From NCBI GenBank assembly GCA_022822745.1, contig JAJEAO010000120.1:1-37289 (forward strand): a stretch of 37,289 nt of DNA. Direction: 5' to 3'. This document shows, piece by piece, positions 1 to 8,814 of this stretch. Made by a program: the position numbers and the translations under genes. Each line of letters begins with the position of its first letter. Positions within the stretch are counted from its first letter, which is position 1. The notes below the pieces were generated by a model. The model was not told the DNA's origin. It saw only the letters and a program-made list of their open reading frames with translations, and did no database searches. Source of the DNA: Acidobacteriota bacterium (GTDB taxonomy: Bacteria; Acidobacteriota; Vicinamibacteria; Marinacidobacterales; Marinacidobacteraceae).

Positions 1-47
1 TCGGGAGCGTCACGTTCCGGACCCCCCTGGACTGGCGGCGTCGGTGT

Positions 48-66
48 GGCGAGTCGGAGACTCGCC
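48..66 (-). terminator. Stem-loop after the small barrel-like gene
   Basis: Perfect 8-bp stem (GGCGAGTC / GACTCGCC) with a 3-nt loop, about 15 nt past the stop codon of the minus-strand gene ending at 82. No T-tract follows on the minus strand, so termination is inferred from position and symmetry only. The remaining bases to the left edge hold nothing I recognise. Confidence 0.4.
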
Positions 67-81
67 CGGCTGCGACGGCGG

Positions 82-999
82 CTACGGCCGCGATGACCAG
101 CCGATGTCCACGCCGAAGAGCACATAGACGGGACGCGCGACGACCTCCACCGATTCGCTCCCGAGCGCGATCCACTGGAGGCCATCGGGCTGATCGAACT
201 CGCCCTCCACTTCCCAGCTCACCTCGGTGCGCCGCGCCCAGCGCAGGAACATGTCCACGCGCGGCCGAATGAGGACTCGCCCTCGCTGCAGCGTGAGCCC
301 GGCGGATCCCCCGACCAGGAAGGACCACCGTCCCGACTGCTCGGCGGGCGCGAACCGCTGCGAGAGGCTTGGCGCATAGCGCGGTTCGACCTCGGCGTTG
401 TAGAAATCGGTGATGAGGACGCCATCCCGGCGAGTCCGATCCGGAGTCGGGAGTCTCACCCCGCCGGCTCCCAGCCCGGCGAAGGCGTGCGCGCTGCCTC
501 CCCGGATCGGGAATTCGAGGATGGCCTGCGTCATGAACAGATCCTCGGCCTCCCGACCCGGCGCCAGGTCGCGGAGCGGGCTCATCAGGGTCTCCTGGAT
601 CATGCTGCCGGGCTGGAAGGCGCCGCTGGACACCCGGGTGTACTGCGCCTCCAGACCCCAGCGTCCGCGCATCGCCCGCAGCCCGGCGCCCCAGGCCGGG
701 CTGCGACGCTGGCGGGACACGTCGTGTTCGAACGCGAGCGACTCGGGAACTCTCGATTGCTGGGGAGGAACAGGTCCGCTCCAGACGACGTGACCGTTGC
801 TCGCGAGCCCGGCCAGACCGCCCCGGGCGAACGCCTGAAGGTCCCACGAGGGCGATGCGGAGCGCCGGGAGGATTCGTCGGCGGTGGAGGCCTGCCCGAG
901 CTGCTTCTCGCGCTCCCGCCGCTCGGGTCGATCGCCGGTCGCTGCCGATGCCGGACTCACCAGTCCGACGAACGCCACCAGAAGAATCACGGCGCCCAT
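82..999 (-). CDS. Exported outer-membrane beta-barrel-like protein of unknown function
   Basis: Predicted protein of 305 aa. I chose the ATG at 999 because GGGAGG lies 6-7 nt upstream and the protein then begins with a clean signal peptide (MGAVILLVAFVGLVSPASA). The frame stays open further upstream, but that part is Arg/Pro-rich and looks non-coding. The mature part has alternating hydrophobic and polar stretches with Gly-rich turns (GGSAHAFAGLGAGGVRL, SFLVGGSAGLTLQRG), ending in a final strand close to the C-terminus. This is the usual look of a small outer-membrane barrel of the OmpA/OMP_b-brl kind. I do not recognise a specific family. It follows the TonB-dependent receptor on the same strand, but a hairpin and about 280 bp separate them, so it probably has its own promoter. 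Confidence 0.6.
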   Translation of the reverse strand: MGAVILLVAFVGLVSPASAATGDRPERREREKQLGQASTADESSRRSASPSWDLQAFARGGLAGLASNGHVVWSGPVPPQQSRVPESLAFEHDVSRQRRSPAWGAGLRAMRGRWGLEAQYTRVSSGAFQPGSMIQETLMSPLRDLAPGREAEDLFMTQAILEFPIRGGSAHAFAGLGAGGVRLPTPDRTRRDGVLITDFYNAEVEPRYAPSLSQRFAPAEQSGRWSFLVGGSAGLTLQRGRVLIRPRVDMFLRWARRTEVSWEVEGEFDQPDGLQWIALGSESVEVVARPVYVLFGVDIGWSSRP

Positions 1000-1050
1000 G
1001 TGGAACCTCCCGAATGGCCCCACTCCAGCGGGGGGGCGCGAAGTCAAGAC

Positions 1051-1083
1051 AGTGTACGGGCCCACCCTTCTTTGGCAGTGGGG
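1051..1083 (-). promoter_or_regulatory. Promoter-like repeat element, copy proximal to the gene
   Basis: Read on the minus strand this element ends in GTACACT, a plausible -10 (TACACT), and lies about 50 nt upstream of the start at 999. It matches a second element at 1187-1219 at roughly 24 of 33 positions, including the whole CCCGTACACT end. No good TTGACA-like -35 is visible, so the sigma factor is unknown. Confidence 0.3.
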
Positions 1084-1186
1084 GACGCCGGGAGGGGGTG
1101 GAGGCTTCCCGAGACGGGGACGGGGAGGTCGAGTCGGTTGGGCGCCGGCAACAAGGGCGGAGGTGCGGGTTCTGGTGCGCGGCGGG

Positions 1187-1219
1187 AGTGTACGGGGCCT
1201 CCGTTCCTGGCCGCTGGCG
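1187..1219 (-). promoter_or_regulatory. Promoter-like repeat element, distal copy
   Basis: Second copy of the element at 1051-1083, 136 bp further upstream of the barrel-like gene and in the same orientation. It also ends in CCCGTACACT on the minus strand. It could be a duplicated promoter or a regulator-binding site; the sequence alone does not decide. Confidence 0.25.
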
Positions 1220-1279
1220 AGATTGCGTGCGCGAGCGCTCCCGGCGCCGGGCCCGACTCTCTCGCCCGAGTACACCGAA

Positions 1280-1309
1280 GAGGCGCCGGCCCTGGAGGGC
1301 CGGCGCCTC
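1280..1309 (-). terminator. Strong hairpin after the TonB-dependent receptor
   Basis: Perfect 13-bp GC-rich stem (GAGGCGCCGGCCC and its complement) with a 4-nt loop. It begins about 20 nt beyond the receptor stop codon at 1330. On the minus strand it is followed by CTTCGGTGTAC, which is not a real U-tract. The position and perfect symmetry make it the likely transcript end. Confidence 0.65.
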
Positions 1310-1329
1310 AGGAATCGGCTTGCGAAGGT

Positions 1330-4300
1330 CTAGAAGCGGAGCGTGCCGCGGACGAGCATCGTGCGGGCGTTCTGCCGGCTGCGAAGCTCGAGGAAGGCCG
1401 GAACCCAGGTTCGGTTCGCGCCGCTGTAGGTGAACTGGTTGTGGTTCGCCGCGTCCAGCAGGTTGAAGACCTGGATCGAAGTCTCAAGCTGCGCCGGGCC
1501 GAGGTCGAGGATCTTTCCGAGTGAGAGGCCGACGGTGTGGACGGTCGGCGCCTGCGGCTGGAGATCACCCCGATCCGCCCCGAGGATGCGGTAGCGGGTC
1601 GCAAGCGGGTTCGTGAAGCCGTTGTTCGCGCTGCCCGGGCCGTACTGGGTGACCTGCGGATCATCCGCGGCAAGCCTCTGCAGCGGCGGACCGGACCATG
1701 GGCCGGCGTTCCCGGTGTAGCTGACCGCCAGAGTCACGTCGTAGGGCATCAGGTAGCTCATGCCGCCCCGGATCGAGTACTGCCGCCAGGTCGGCGCGTA
1801 GGACAGGGCGCTGCTGGCGCGCAACGTGTTGTGTTCGTTGTTGCCGCGCGGCATGTAGAGCGACTTGTCGGAATTGAACTTGTCCGGCTGGATGAACGCG
1901 GCTGGATCGGTGGGGTTCCAGTCACCGGAGAAGTTCTGCCACTGCCGGCTGATGTTCAGGGTGGCCGACATCCGTTCGGTGCGGCGCGTCGTCGTGATTT
2001 CGATGGCGGAGTACACCAGCTTGCTCCAGGTGTTGTTCGTCTGCTGGAGCAGGGTGCCGTAGTCGGTGCTGAACGCGCCGAACTGGAACTCGCCGAGCGG
2101 CGGCTGCGCCGGACAGCACGACGGGTAGAAACCATTCACCTCGCGAAGCGCGTAGTTGTGGGTGTAGCGCCGGTGCACGAAGGCCACATCCGCCGCGAAC
2201 TGCCCGGCGAACTGGCGGCGCACGCCGACGATGGCCTCGTCCACGTAGGGCTGGGTGACGCCCGCAGGATCGAAGAGAGCGTCAATGGAGAGCCGGTCGG
2301 CCGGAGGCGTGTAGCGCTCGAAGTCGGACATTCCGTCGCCGTCGTGGTCGTACTCGACGTAGCTGCCGGCGCTGGTGCCGCCGTGGACGGATGTGATGTT
2401 GTCCCGGCCGTTCATCTGCTCATGGACCCGGCCGGCGTTGCCACGAAAGATGGTCCGTCCGTCGTCCGTGACCTGGTAGGCGAAACCGGCGCGCGGTCCG
2501 ATGGCCCAGGTGTTCATCCGCTCGAAGTCGAGGAGGGCGTCGTAGCGCTTGACCCAGTCGGCCCGGAGCCCGAGCGTCAGGGTGAGCCGGTCGTTCGGCT
2601 TCCAGGCGTCCTGCAGATAGCCCGCGATGTTGCTGTCCTGAGCGTCACGAGTGAGGAGCCGGTCGATCGGACCGTTCGCATCCCCGGTCCGGCGGCGCTC
2701 GAACCAGCGCGTTGCGACCGCCTGGGAAACGTCGGTGGTCGGTTCCCCATTGGCGTTGACCGGCGTGTGGTATTCGGTGCCCCAACCGTTGTGGGTCGCG
2801 TACACCGTGGTGCTCGGGTAGGTGTTCCAGGGAGCGGCGTAGATACCGAAGCCGATCTCGTGGGATCCGGCCACGTCGTCCAGGTAGTGGGTCATGTCCG
2901 CCCGCAGCAGGATGAGCTGCGCCGGCCGATCGGTGCCGTTGGGAGTCCCGGCGGCAGCGATCCGCCCGCCGCGCGCGATCGTGCCGCTGTCGTTCACCGA
3001 ATAGCCGCCGTGTACTTCCACATACAGGGGCAGCGTGCTCAACTGGTTCTGGATGTCGAGCGGAACCTGGGAGGCCTTGTCGTTGTAGGAGGCCGTGAAC
3101 TGCCCGGTCGTGGAGGCGCCGAAAACCGAGGTCAGCTTGCCGCCAATCAGGTTGCCGCCGGTCTGGACCGTGAGCCGGCCCGCGAGGTCGTACTCGCGGT
3201 TCGAGGTGTTCTCGACCGTGTCGCCCTGGTAGTAGAGGTTCAGCTCGTGACTCGGGTTGAGCTGGGCGCTGATCTTGACGTAGGGCTGGTGGCTCTTCGT
3301 CGTGTTGTTGAACTCGGAGTACGTCGGAGCGACGCCGGTCGTCCCCAGCGACAGTCCCGAAAGCGCGTTCAGGCGCTCGATGTCGGTCGCGCCGCGGCTG
3401 ATGCGCGCCGCCAGATCGGCGTAGCGGTAGGAAGCGAAGAACCAAGCCCGGTCCCGCATGATCGGACCGCCGACCGAGAAGTCCGCCTGGTTCACCAGGT
3501 GCGCGGTCGGGGTGCCGGCTGCCGCCGGACGGCCCTCGGGCGGGGTGTACGCGCCGAGCGCCTGGAAGTTGGCCTTTTCCGACGCGAACGGATCGAAGCC
3601 GCTCGGCAACTCGTTGTCGCCGAAGAAACCGCCGAGACCCTCGTCGTCACCGGTGCCCCAGTCGAAGTCCTGATAGTCGTAGGCAGCCGACGCGGAGATG
3701 TCGTTCCCGCCGCTGCGGGTGACCACGTTGATGATGAGGCCGGTTCCCATCGGGTCCTTGGCCTCGGCCCCGCCGGTCTTGACCGACATGTCCTCCATCA
3801 TGTCGGCGTTCATGCCGACATAGGTGACCTGCGCGTCCGTGTAGCCGGCCGCCGCCATGCCCTCGAGCTGGATCACGTGGGCGAAGTGCTCGGTGGCGTG
3901 GCCGAAATAGACCATCCGGCCGGAGCCGTCATCGAACGGGCGCGCGTTCACGCCGGGGGTCATCTCGAGGAAGTCGCTCCAGTTGCCGCGAGCCTGAATC
4001 GGGAGGTCGCGCTGGAGGTCGCCCTCGATGGTCAGGATGTTGCCGGGCCGGGAGATCTCCAGCATCGGCGTCTCGGCGGTCACGGTGACCGTCTCCTGGA
4101 CGCTGCTGATGGACATCACCGGGTCCACGCCGATGTTCGTGCTGGCGCGGACGAGGAGTCCCTCCTGACGCGAGGTCGCGAACCCGGAGAGCGCCGCTTC
4201 GAGGACGTACTCGCCAGCGGGCAGGTTCAGGAAGCGGTATCCACCCTGACCGTCGGTGACGGCGCTCTCGGCGGTGATCAGCGCCGGGCTCGTGATCGTG

Positions 4301-4437
4301 ACCGTGACGCCGGGCAGCACGGCGCCGGTGTCGTCGGTGACCGTGCCCCGGATACTCGAGTCTCCGGCCTGTCCGAACGCGAGCGCCGGAAAGGCCACGG
4401 CTGCTGCGAGCAGCAGCGCGAAAGTGGGCTTTCGCAT
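1330..4437 (-). CDS. TonB-dependent receptor with N-terminal carboxypeptidase-regulatory-like domain
   Basis: Predicted outer-membrane receptor of 1035 aa that would import a large or scarce ligand using TonB energy; the ligand is unknown. The ATG at 4437 is preceded by a strong AGGAGG and followed by a signal peptide (MRKPTFALLLAAAVAFPALAFGQ). Residues about 25-105 form a carboxypeptidase-regulatory-like beta-sandwich (SIRGTVTDDTGAVLPGVTVT ... GGYRFLNLPAGEYVLEA). The plug follows at about 115-240, with an ETVTVTAETPML start and an INVVTRSGGN end. The rest is the barrel, ending in the outer-membrane-type terminal Phe (RGTLRF). This CarboxypepD_reg-plug-barrel layout is typical of acidobacterial receptors often called Oar-like. 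It is a single-gene unit with its own promoter and a strong hairpin behind it. A TonB-like protein is encoded at 27573-28877. Confidence 0.93.
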   Translation of the reverse strand: MRKPTFALLLAAAVAFPALAFGQAGDSSIRGTVTDDTGAVLPGVTVTITSPALITAESAVTDGQGGYRFLNLPAGEYVLEAALSGFATSRQEGLLVRASTNIGVDPVMSISSVQETVTVTAETPMLEISRPGNILTIEGDLQRDLPIQARGNWSDFLEMTPGVNARPFDDGSGRMVYFGHATEHFAHVIQLEGMAAAGYTDAQVTYVGMNADMMEDMSVKTGGAEAKDPMGTGLIINVVTRSGGNDISASAAYDYQDFDWGTGDDEGLGGFFGDNELPSGFDPFASEKANFQALGAYTPPEGRPAAAGTPTAHLVNQADFSVGGPIMRDRAWFFASYRYADLAARISRGATDIERLNALSGLSLGTTGVAPTYSEFNNTTKSHQPYVKISAQLNPSHELNLYYQGDTVENTSNREYDLAGRLTVQTGGNLIGGKLTSVFGASTTGQFTASYNDKASQVPLDIQNQLSTLPLYVEVHGGYSVNDSGTIARGGRIAAAGTPNGTDRPAQLILLRADMTHYLDDVAGSHEIGFGIYAAPWNTYPSTTVYATHNGWGTEYHTPVNANGEPTTDVSQAVATRWFERRRTGDANGPIDRLLTRDAQDSNIAGYLQDAWKPNDRLTLTLGLRADWVKRYDALLDFERMNTWAIGPRAGFAYQVTDDGRTIFRGNAGRVHEQMNGRDNITSVHGGTSAGSYVEYDHDGDGMSDFERYTPPADRLSIDALFDPAGVTQPYVDEAIVGVRRQFAGQFAADVAFVHRRYTHNYALREVNGFYPSCCPAQPPLGEFQFGAFSTDYGTLLQQTNNTWSKLVYSAIEITTTRRTERMSATLNISRQWQNFSGDWNPTDPAAFIQPDKFNSDKSLYMPRGNNEHNTLRASSALSYAPTWRQYSIRGGMSYLMPYDVTLAVSYTGNAGPWSGPPLQRLAADDPQVTQYGPGSANNGFTNPLATRYRILGADRGDLQPQAPTVHTVGLSLGKILDLGPAQLETSIQVFNLLDAANHNQFTYSGANRTWVPAFLELRSRQNARTMLVRGTLRF

Positions 4438-4517
4438 GGTTCCTCCTGGGGAAAGTTGATTGGGCTGACGGAGACCGGGCGACAGGGCTCCGCGAGGTCT
4501 CAGGGGTAAGAGCACCG

Positions 4518-4546
4518 ATTATGCCAGAAACGGACGATCTCCCCAA
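4518..4546 (-). promoter_or_regulatory. Sigma70-like promoter of the TonB-dependent receptor
   Basis: On the minus strand TTGGGG (4546-4541) is followed by a 17-nt spacer and CATAAT (4523-4518). Transcription would start near 4511 and leave a leader of about 70 nt before the ATG at 4437. It is one of the few AT-containing stretches here. The match to the consensus is partial but the spacing is ideal. Confidence 0.5.
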
Positions 4547-4692
4547 CCGGGATTCCAAGTGCAAGTCTCCATGAGAGATACGGGTCGGAAAACGGCTCCC
4601 GGAGGCCGCTCCAGGCGGGCCTTCGATCCACGAAACCGAACGGATAGCGGATTTCCGTGGAATCGGAATCCGGTCCGCCGGATCCGAAGCGG

Positions 4693-6792
4693 CTACCCGG
4701 GGGGCCCGGTGCCGGGGTTCCCCCGCAGCTCGGTCAGCAACGACCGGATCTCGGGCTGTTCCGGCTGGAGGTCGAGGGACCGCTCCAGGTAGGAGGCGGC
4801 GCGAGTCCGCTCTCCCGCCGCGGCGAGAGACCAGCCGAGGGCGTTCAGGAGGGCCGCGTCGGGGGCCTGGACCGAGAGGGAGCGCTCGTAGAGCTCCGCG
4901 GCGCGAGCGGGGTTGCCGGATTCCCGGTGGGCATCGCCGAGGAGGCGCAGCACCCGGGGATCCTCCGGAGCCTGCGCCAGCGCCGGCTCGAGGAGGCGCA
5001 CCGCCTCCCGGGGGTCAGCGGCCTCGAGGGCGAAGCGGCCGAGCGCGAGACGGACCCGCCCGAGGTTCGGGTTCTCCTCGAGTGCGCGTCGGAAGGACTG
5101 CCTGGAGCGTGCGTGGTCCCCCGCGCGCAGCCACTGCTCCGCCAGCGTCGCGGCCAGGGCGCCCGGCTGCTCGAGGCCGAAGGAGTCGTTCAGTCCCCAC
5201 GGAGCGGCCACCGCCCGCCGCGCGGTCAGATCCAGCGTCGTCGTCCGCTCCTCGTCGGCAGCGATGAGGGAGAGAACATAGCGGCCGGTGTCCCAATCGG
5301 TCGTGGAGGGGGACCACCAGGCGACGCCGTCCACGACTTCGACCTCCGCCTCGGCGACGGCGGCGACCGTCTCGGCCGGCGCATCGGTCGCCTGCCACGG
5401 GGTGACCCGGAAACTCACCCGGTCGCGTCCGGCGACGGCGGCGACGGCCTGGAGCCTGCCGCCGGCGGCGACCACGGAGCGGGCGTTCGGGACGAATCGG
5501 CTGTCTCCGACGGACCAGGCCCTCGGGTCCGCTTCTCCGCCTCCGGACGGGGCCGGGGGACCATGGAGGAGCAGCGGTCGGGAGAGCAGGGCGTCGTCCT
5601 CCGGAACCTGGAGCTCGTCCTCGAACAGGGTGTATTCGGTCCGGGCTGCGTTCTTCAGGATCACGCGAAGCCGGTAGTCGCCCGGGATCAGAGGGAAGGC
5701 GCCCCGGTAGGTGAAGGGACGCGCCCCGACCTCCTGGAGCTGGCTCTCGGTGAGGCGCAGGAACGGCTCGACCGCGAAGTCGTGGATTACGTCTTCCTCC
5801 TCGTTCACGACTTCGCCGGTGATCTCGAAGCGGGTGAAGTACTCGTTCCCGTCCTCCTCGCGGGCCACGGTGAAGTGCTGCGGCTCGATCTCGATGGCGT
5901 AGTGGACGAACCGGACGTCCGCCGTCGGGCCGGGAAGGACTCGCGCGACGCCGGAGCTCGGCACGAAGTTGAACAGGTAGTCGCTTTCCACGAGGCCGCG
6001 GGCGGTCTCCGCCCCGGTCACCCATCCGGTGTCGAGCAGTCGGTAAGGGGCCCGATTGATATCCGAGAGGAGCGTCTGGGTCTGCAGGAGTTCGATGTCG
6101 GGCAGCGCCAGGCTCGCGGTCACGCCGCGGTCGGCGCGCATCGTGATGGAGGCGTGAGCGAGGTCGGGGGAGATCTCGGAGAGCAGCCGGTAGGCCTCCA
6201 TGCGCGAGTCACCGTCCGGGAACGACTGGGCCGGAAGCAGCTCCTCCGGCTGGTGGATCACATGGTTGAACTGGAGGTAGGGACCGGCGTTGTACTGGCG
6301 GAAGAAGAGTACGTAGATTGGCGGCAGGAACTGCTCTTCGCGGGCCAGATAGAACCACAGCTCCGTCGGATAGAGGCCGGGAACCGAAGCGAACGTGGTC
6401 CGCTCGTCCGGCTCGCCGAGCTGGATGTAGATTCGGCCGCGGTCGGTCATCCAGCCCGGAAGCCCGGTTTCCCGCCCGAGTCGGGTGTTCGCGTGTTCGA
6501 TGCGCTCGTAGTGCTCGATGCGGAATTCGTTCTCCGGGGTCAGGGGCTCCGGATCGCGCCGGGACCAGAAGGCCTGGATGAAGGCTTCGCGCTCCGCGGC
6601 CGAGATGAGCCTTTCGAAGGCGTCCCGTTCCCGGTCGCTGATGATGTACACGACTTCCTCTTCCAGCCAGCGACGGTGTTCGTCGGACAGCGCCAGCCCG
6701 TCCTGGCCGGCGGCCAGGGGCGCCAGACCGAGCAGCGCGGGGAGGAGGAGCAGAGGAGCGCGGGGGCGCAGGGCGAGGGGACGGCGGGGCAT
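4693..6792 (-). CDS. Exported GWxTD-domain protein with C-terminal TPR repeats
   Basis: Predicted protein of 699 aa with a signal peptide (Arg-rich start, then LLLLPALLGLAPLAAG). Residues about 40-180 match the GWxTD domain: WLEEEVVYIISDRERDAFERL, an AFWSRRDPEPLTPENEFR block and the defining GWMTDRGRIYIQLGEPDE at 113 onward. The middle part is beta-rich and resembles other GWxTD proteins (GDYRLRVILKN). The C-terminal 150 residues are tetratricopeptide repeats (RSLSVQAPDAALLNALGWSL, SYLERSLDLQPEQPEIRSLL). The family is known from Acidobacteriota, Bacteroidota and relatives, and its function is not established; a periplasmic or surface role is inferred. The start is the only ATG before the signal peptide and has a weak G-rich leader. 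It follows the AAA ATPase gene by 63 bp, so co-transcription is possible. Confidence 0.85.
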   Translation of the reverse strand: MPRRPLALRPRAPLLLLPALLGLAPLAAGQDGLALSDEHRRWLEEEVVYIISDRERDAFERLISAAEREAFIQAFWSRRDPEPLTPENEFRIEHYERIEHANTRLGRETGLPGWMTDRGRIYIQLGEPDERTTFASVPGLYPTELWFYLAREEQFLPPIYVLFFRQYNAGPYLQFNHVIHQPEELLPAQSFPDGDSRMEAYRLLSEISPDLAHASITMRADRGVTASLALPDIELLQTQTLLSDINRAPYRLLDTGWVTGAETARGLVESDYLFNFVPSSGVARVLPGPTADVRFVHYAIEIEPQHFTVAREEDGNEYFTRFEITGEVVNEEEDVIHDFAVEPFLRLTESQLQEVGARPFTYRGAFPLIPGDYRLRVILKNAARTEYTLFEDELQVPEDDALLSRPLLLHGPPAPSGGGEADPRAWSVGDSRFVPNARSVVAAGGRLQAVAAVAGRDRVSFRVTPWQATDAPAETVAAVAEAEVEVVDGVAWWSPSTTDWDTGRYVLSLIAADEERTTTLDLTARRAVAAPWGLNDSFGLEQPGALAATLAEQWLRAGDHARSRQSFRRALEENPNLGRVRLALGRFALEAADPREAVRLLEPALAQAPEDPRVLRLLGDAHRESGNPARAAELYERSLSVQAPDAALLNALGWSLAAAGERTRAASYLERSLDLQPEQPEIRSLLTELRGNPGTGPPG

Positions 6793-6855
6793 GGGCGGCC
6801 CCCATTCTGCCCCGAACCGCGCGGCGAGGCGCGGAGCCTGCGCTTCCGGCCCGGA

Positions 6856-7977
6856 TCAGGCGGCGGCGTGCTTCCTCAGGTAGTCCATCAGGCTCGGGAT
6901 GCCGGGTTCCCAGTCGAGGCGTCCCGTGGACCGCCAGACGAGCCCGAGGTCCGCGACCGTGCGTACCGCCTTCCGTTGCGCCGTTGCGGGTCCGGCCTCC
7001 GGGAGCGCCGTCGCGACCGCGGCCGAGAGCTGCGAGTCCGTGAGCCGCGAGCGCTCCCGGAACGCCTCCGCGACCGCCCTTCCCACCGGGAGCAGGTCGC
7101 GCTCGATGAGTTCCTCGGCGCGAAGGCGATAGAAGTCGCGGCGCTCCCGGCCGAACTCGGGCAGGGCGGCCTCGACCGTCTCGACCGTGACGCCCGCCCG
7201 CTCCCCGAGAGCGGAGACCCTCCGCCAGACCAGGCTTCCGAGCAACTGGATGAAGTAGGGGTAGAGCTGACTTTCGCGGGTCATCCGGTCGAGCGCGTCA
7301 CCGTCGAGCCGGATCTCGTGGTCGGCGAAGGGGCGGCGGAGAGCCTCCCGTGTGGCATCGCGTCCCAGCCGACCGATCCGGATCTTCATGGCGCGGCTCC
7401 AGAACGACGCTCCCATCGCGTTCAGTCGTCCTTCGAGATCCGGTGTCCCGGCCAGAACGAGGAGAAGCGGGAGCTCGGCGCTCACTTGCTGGCAGGCGTT
7501 CAGCAGGGAGCGCCCGACGGCGAGGTCCAGGGTGTGCGCTTCGTCCACGAGAAGGAGCAGGGGCGCGCGGCGCGCCCGGTCCGCCAGGATCCCTTCTACC
7601 GGGGGCCGCCGGCCCGGTCGGAGCCTCCCGGTAAATCCTCCGAATCCGACCCCTCCCGACGCCAGCCTGCGCCACCATGAGGATTGTGGGAGAAGTCGCT
7701 CGATGAGCCGTGTGTGGTCGGACATTCCGGCCGGCTGAAGCCTCAGTGTCTGAACCGCGGTCCCACGCTGCGCGCTGCGGTGCAGCCACCCGAGGAGCAC
7801 CGTCTTGCCGTTGCCGCGAGGGCCGCAGAGCACGACGGCCGTGCCCGGAGCCACTCCGAGAGCCAGAGATTCCAGATGACGCCCCAGGATGTCCTGCTCC
7901 CGTTCGCGTCCGGCCAGCCAGGGAGGCTGCCCTCCGAAGCCGGGGCGGAAAGGGCCCAGGGGGCTCCTCTCCATCAT
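6856..7977 (-). CDS. AAA-type P-loop ATPase (ORC/Cdc6- or AAA_16-like)
   Basis: Predicted cytoplasmic ATPase of 373 aa. It opens with LAGREREQDILGRHLESL, the usual entry of AAA_16/STAND-like ATPases. Walker A is GPRGNGKT (52-59) and Walker B is LLLLVDEAH (140-148). A sensor-1-like LLLVLAGTPDLEGRL follows, then a lid with YPYFIQLLG near 239-247 in the sensor-2 position. The last 100 residues are helical and probably form a winged-helix domain. There is no signal peptide or membrane segment. I cannot name the substrate; relatives include regulators, replication-initiator-like ATPases and conflict-system ATPases. ATG is doubled at 7977/7974 with GGAG directly in front, an unusually short spacing. 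It lies 105 bp downstream of the CinA-like gene and probably belongs to that unit. Confidence 0.8.
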   Translation of the reverse strand: MMERSPLGPFRPGFGGQPPWLAGREREQDILGRHLESLALGVAPGTAVVLCGPRGNGKTVLLGWLHRSAQRGTAVQTLRLQPAGMSDHTRLIERLLPQSSWWRRLASGGVGFGGFTGRLRPGRRPPVEGILADRARRAPLLLLVDEAHTLDLAVGRSLLNACQQVSAELPLLLVLAGTPDLEGRLNAMGASFWSRAMKIRIGRLGRDATREALRRPFADHEIRLDGDALDRMTRESQLYPYFIQLLGSLVWRRVSALGERAGVTVETVEAALPEFGRERRDFYRLRAEELIERDLLPVGRAVAEAFRERSRLTDSQLSAAVATALPEAGPATAQRKAVRTVADLGLVWRSTGRLDWEPGIPSLMDYLRKHAAA

Positions 7978-8082
7978 CTCCGGCGATTCCGTACTTCAGG
8001 GAGCCGCCAGCGAACTCACGCGCACAGGGTCCAGGCGACGTGAGTGGCGGGCAGGATCGGGCGCTTCGCCGGACGGAGCACT

Positions 8083-8814
8083 TCAGCGGGCGGCCTCGGC
8101 GAGCGCGGCGCGGAAGTCGCTGGCGGCCCGTCGCACCGAGCCCGCGTCGTCTCCGTCGAAGGTGATCCGGGTTCCTTCCGGGCCGGGGTAGGAGCCGATC
8201 TGGACCTCCGGGTAGGCCGCGACGATCCGGTCGAGAACCGGGATCAGCCGCTCCTCGGGGCCGGCGACGAACTCGGCGTCCGCATGGAACGCCGGCCCCT
8301 CCGGGAGGCAGTCGCCGAGAAGCTCCATCTTGTGCTCGAAGGCGCGGGGCAGTCCGGGAAGGATCCAGACGTTTCGCATCACGACCACCGGCCACGGCCC
8401 CGAGCCCCCGAATCCACCGCCCCGCAGCTCCGAACCCTGCGGGGCCCGCGCCAGGTCCCGGTGCGAGGAGCCCAGCCCCCTGGCCGCGAGCGCCGCGAGG
8501 AACCGGGGGTGGTGGATCACCGGGACGCCGAAGGCGCGGGCGACCCCTTCCATCGTCACATCGTCGTGGGTGGCGCCGACGCCGCCGGAGGTGAACACGA
8601 GGTCGTGGCCCCCGGAGAGCGCGGCGGTCTCGGCGGCGATGGCTCCCACCTCGTCGGGGATCGTCACGACCCGGCGCAGATCCACTCCCTTCGTCCGGAG
8701 CAGCCGGGCGAGGCAGCGGGTGTTCGTGTCCGCGATCTTGCCGGACAGGATCTCGTTGCCGATGACGAGGAAGGCCGCTCTCGGGCGAGGCCCTCCGGCG
8801 GTTGTTCCGATCAA
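8083..8814 (-). CDS. CinA-type/molybdopterin-binding (MoaB-fold) domain protein
   Basis: Predicted protein of 243 aa. It holds the COG1058-type domain shared by CinA N-termini and MoaB/MogA: AFLVIGNEILSGKIADTNT, then FTSGGVGATHDDVT, then MRNVWILPGLPRAFEHKM. It lacks the C-terminal nicotinamide-nucleotide amidase of full-length CinA, so it is the short, single-domain form. In related proteins this domain binds molybdopterin or acts on ADP-ribose-type nucleotides; the substrate here is unknown. The start is read as TTG at 8814, because GAGG lies 7 nt upstream and the protein would then begin just before the conserved first strand. That TTG overlaps the upstream gene's TGA as TTGA, so the two are probably translationally coupled. 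Confidence 0.82.
   Translation of the reverse strand: MIGTTAGGPRPRAAFLVIGNEILSGKIADTNTRCLARLLRTKGVDLRRVVTIPDEVGAIAAETAALSGGHDLVFTSGGVGATHDDVTMEGVARAFGVPVIHHPRFLAALAARGLGSSHRDLARAPQGSELRGGGFGGSGPWPVVVMRNVWILPGLPRAFEHKMELLGDCLPEGPAFHADAEFVAGPEERLIPVLDRIVAAYPEVQIGSYPGPEGTRITFDGDDAGSVRRAASDFRAALAEAAR

Larger units (their letters stand above)
1000..1279. other. Intergenic region upstream of the barrel-like gene
   Basis: About 280 bp between the barrel-like gene start and the hairpin after the TonB receptor. I see no gene in it. It holds two related 33-bp promoter-like elements (separate entries). On the minus strand the base composition is C-rich, with no other structure I can support. Confidence 0.5.

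Noticed and set aside
1537-4509. A 990-codon plus-strand open frame opposite the TonB-dependent receptor
   Set aside because: It mirrors the receptor gene and is Val/Arg/Gly-rich without any motif. The minus-strand frame has a signal peptide, plug and barrel.
4657-7680. A 1007-codon plus-strand open frame
   Set aside because: It is antisense to the GWxTD gene and the ATPase gene, both of which have convincing motifs.
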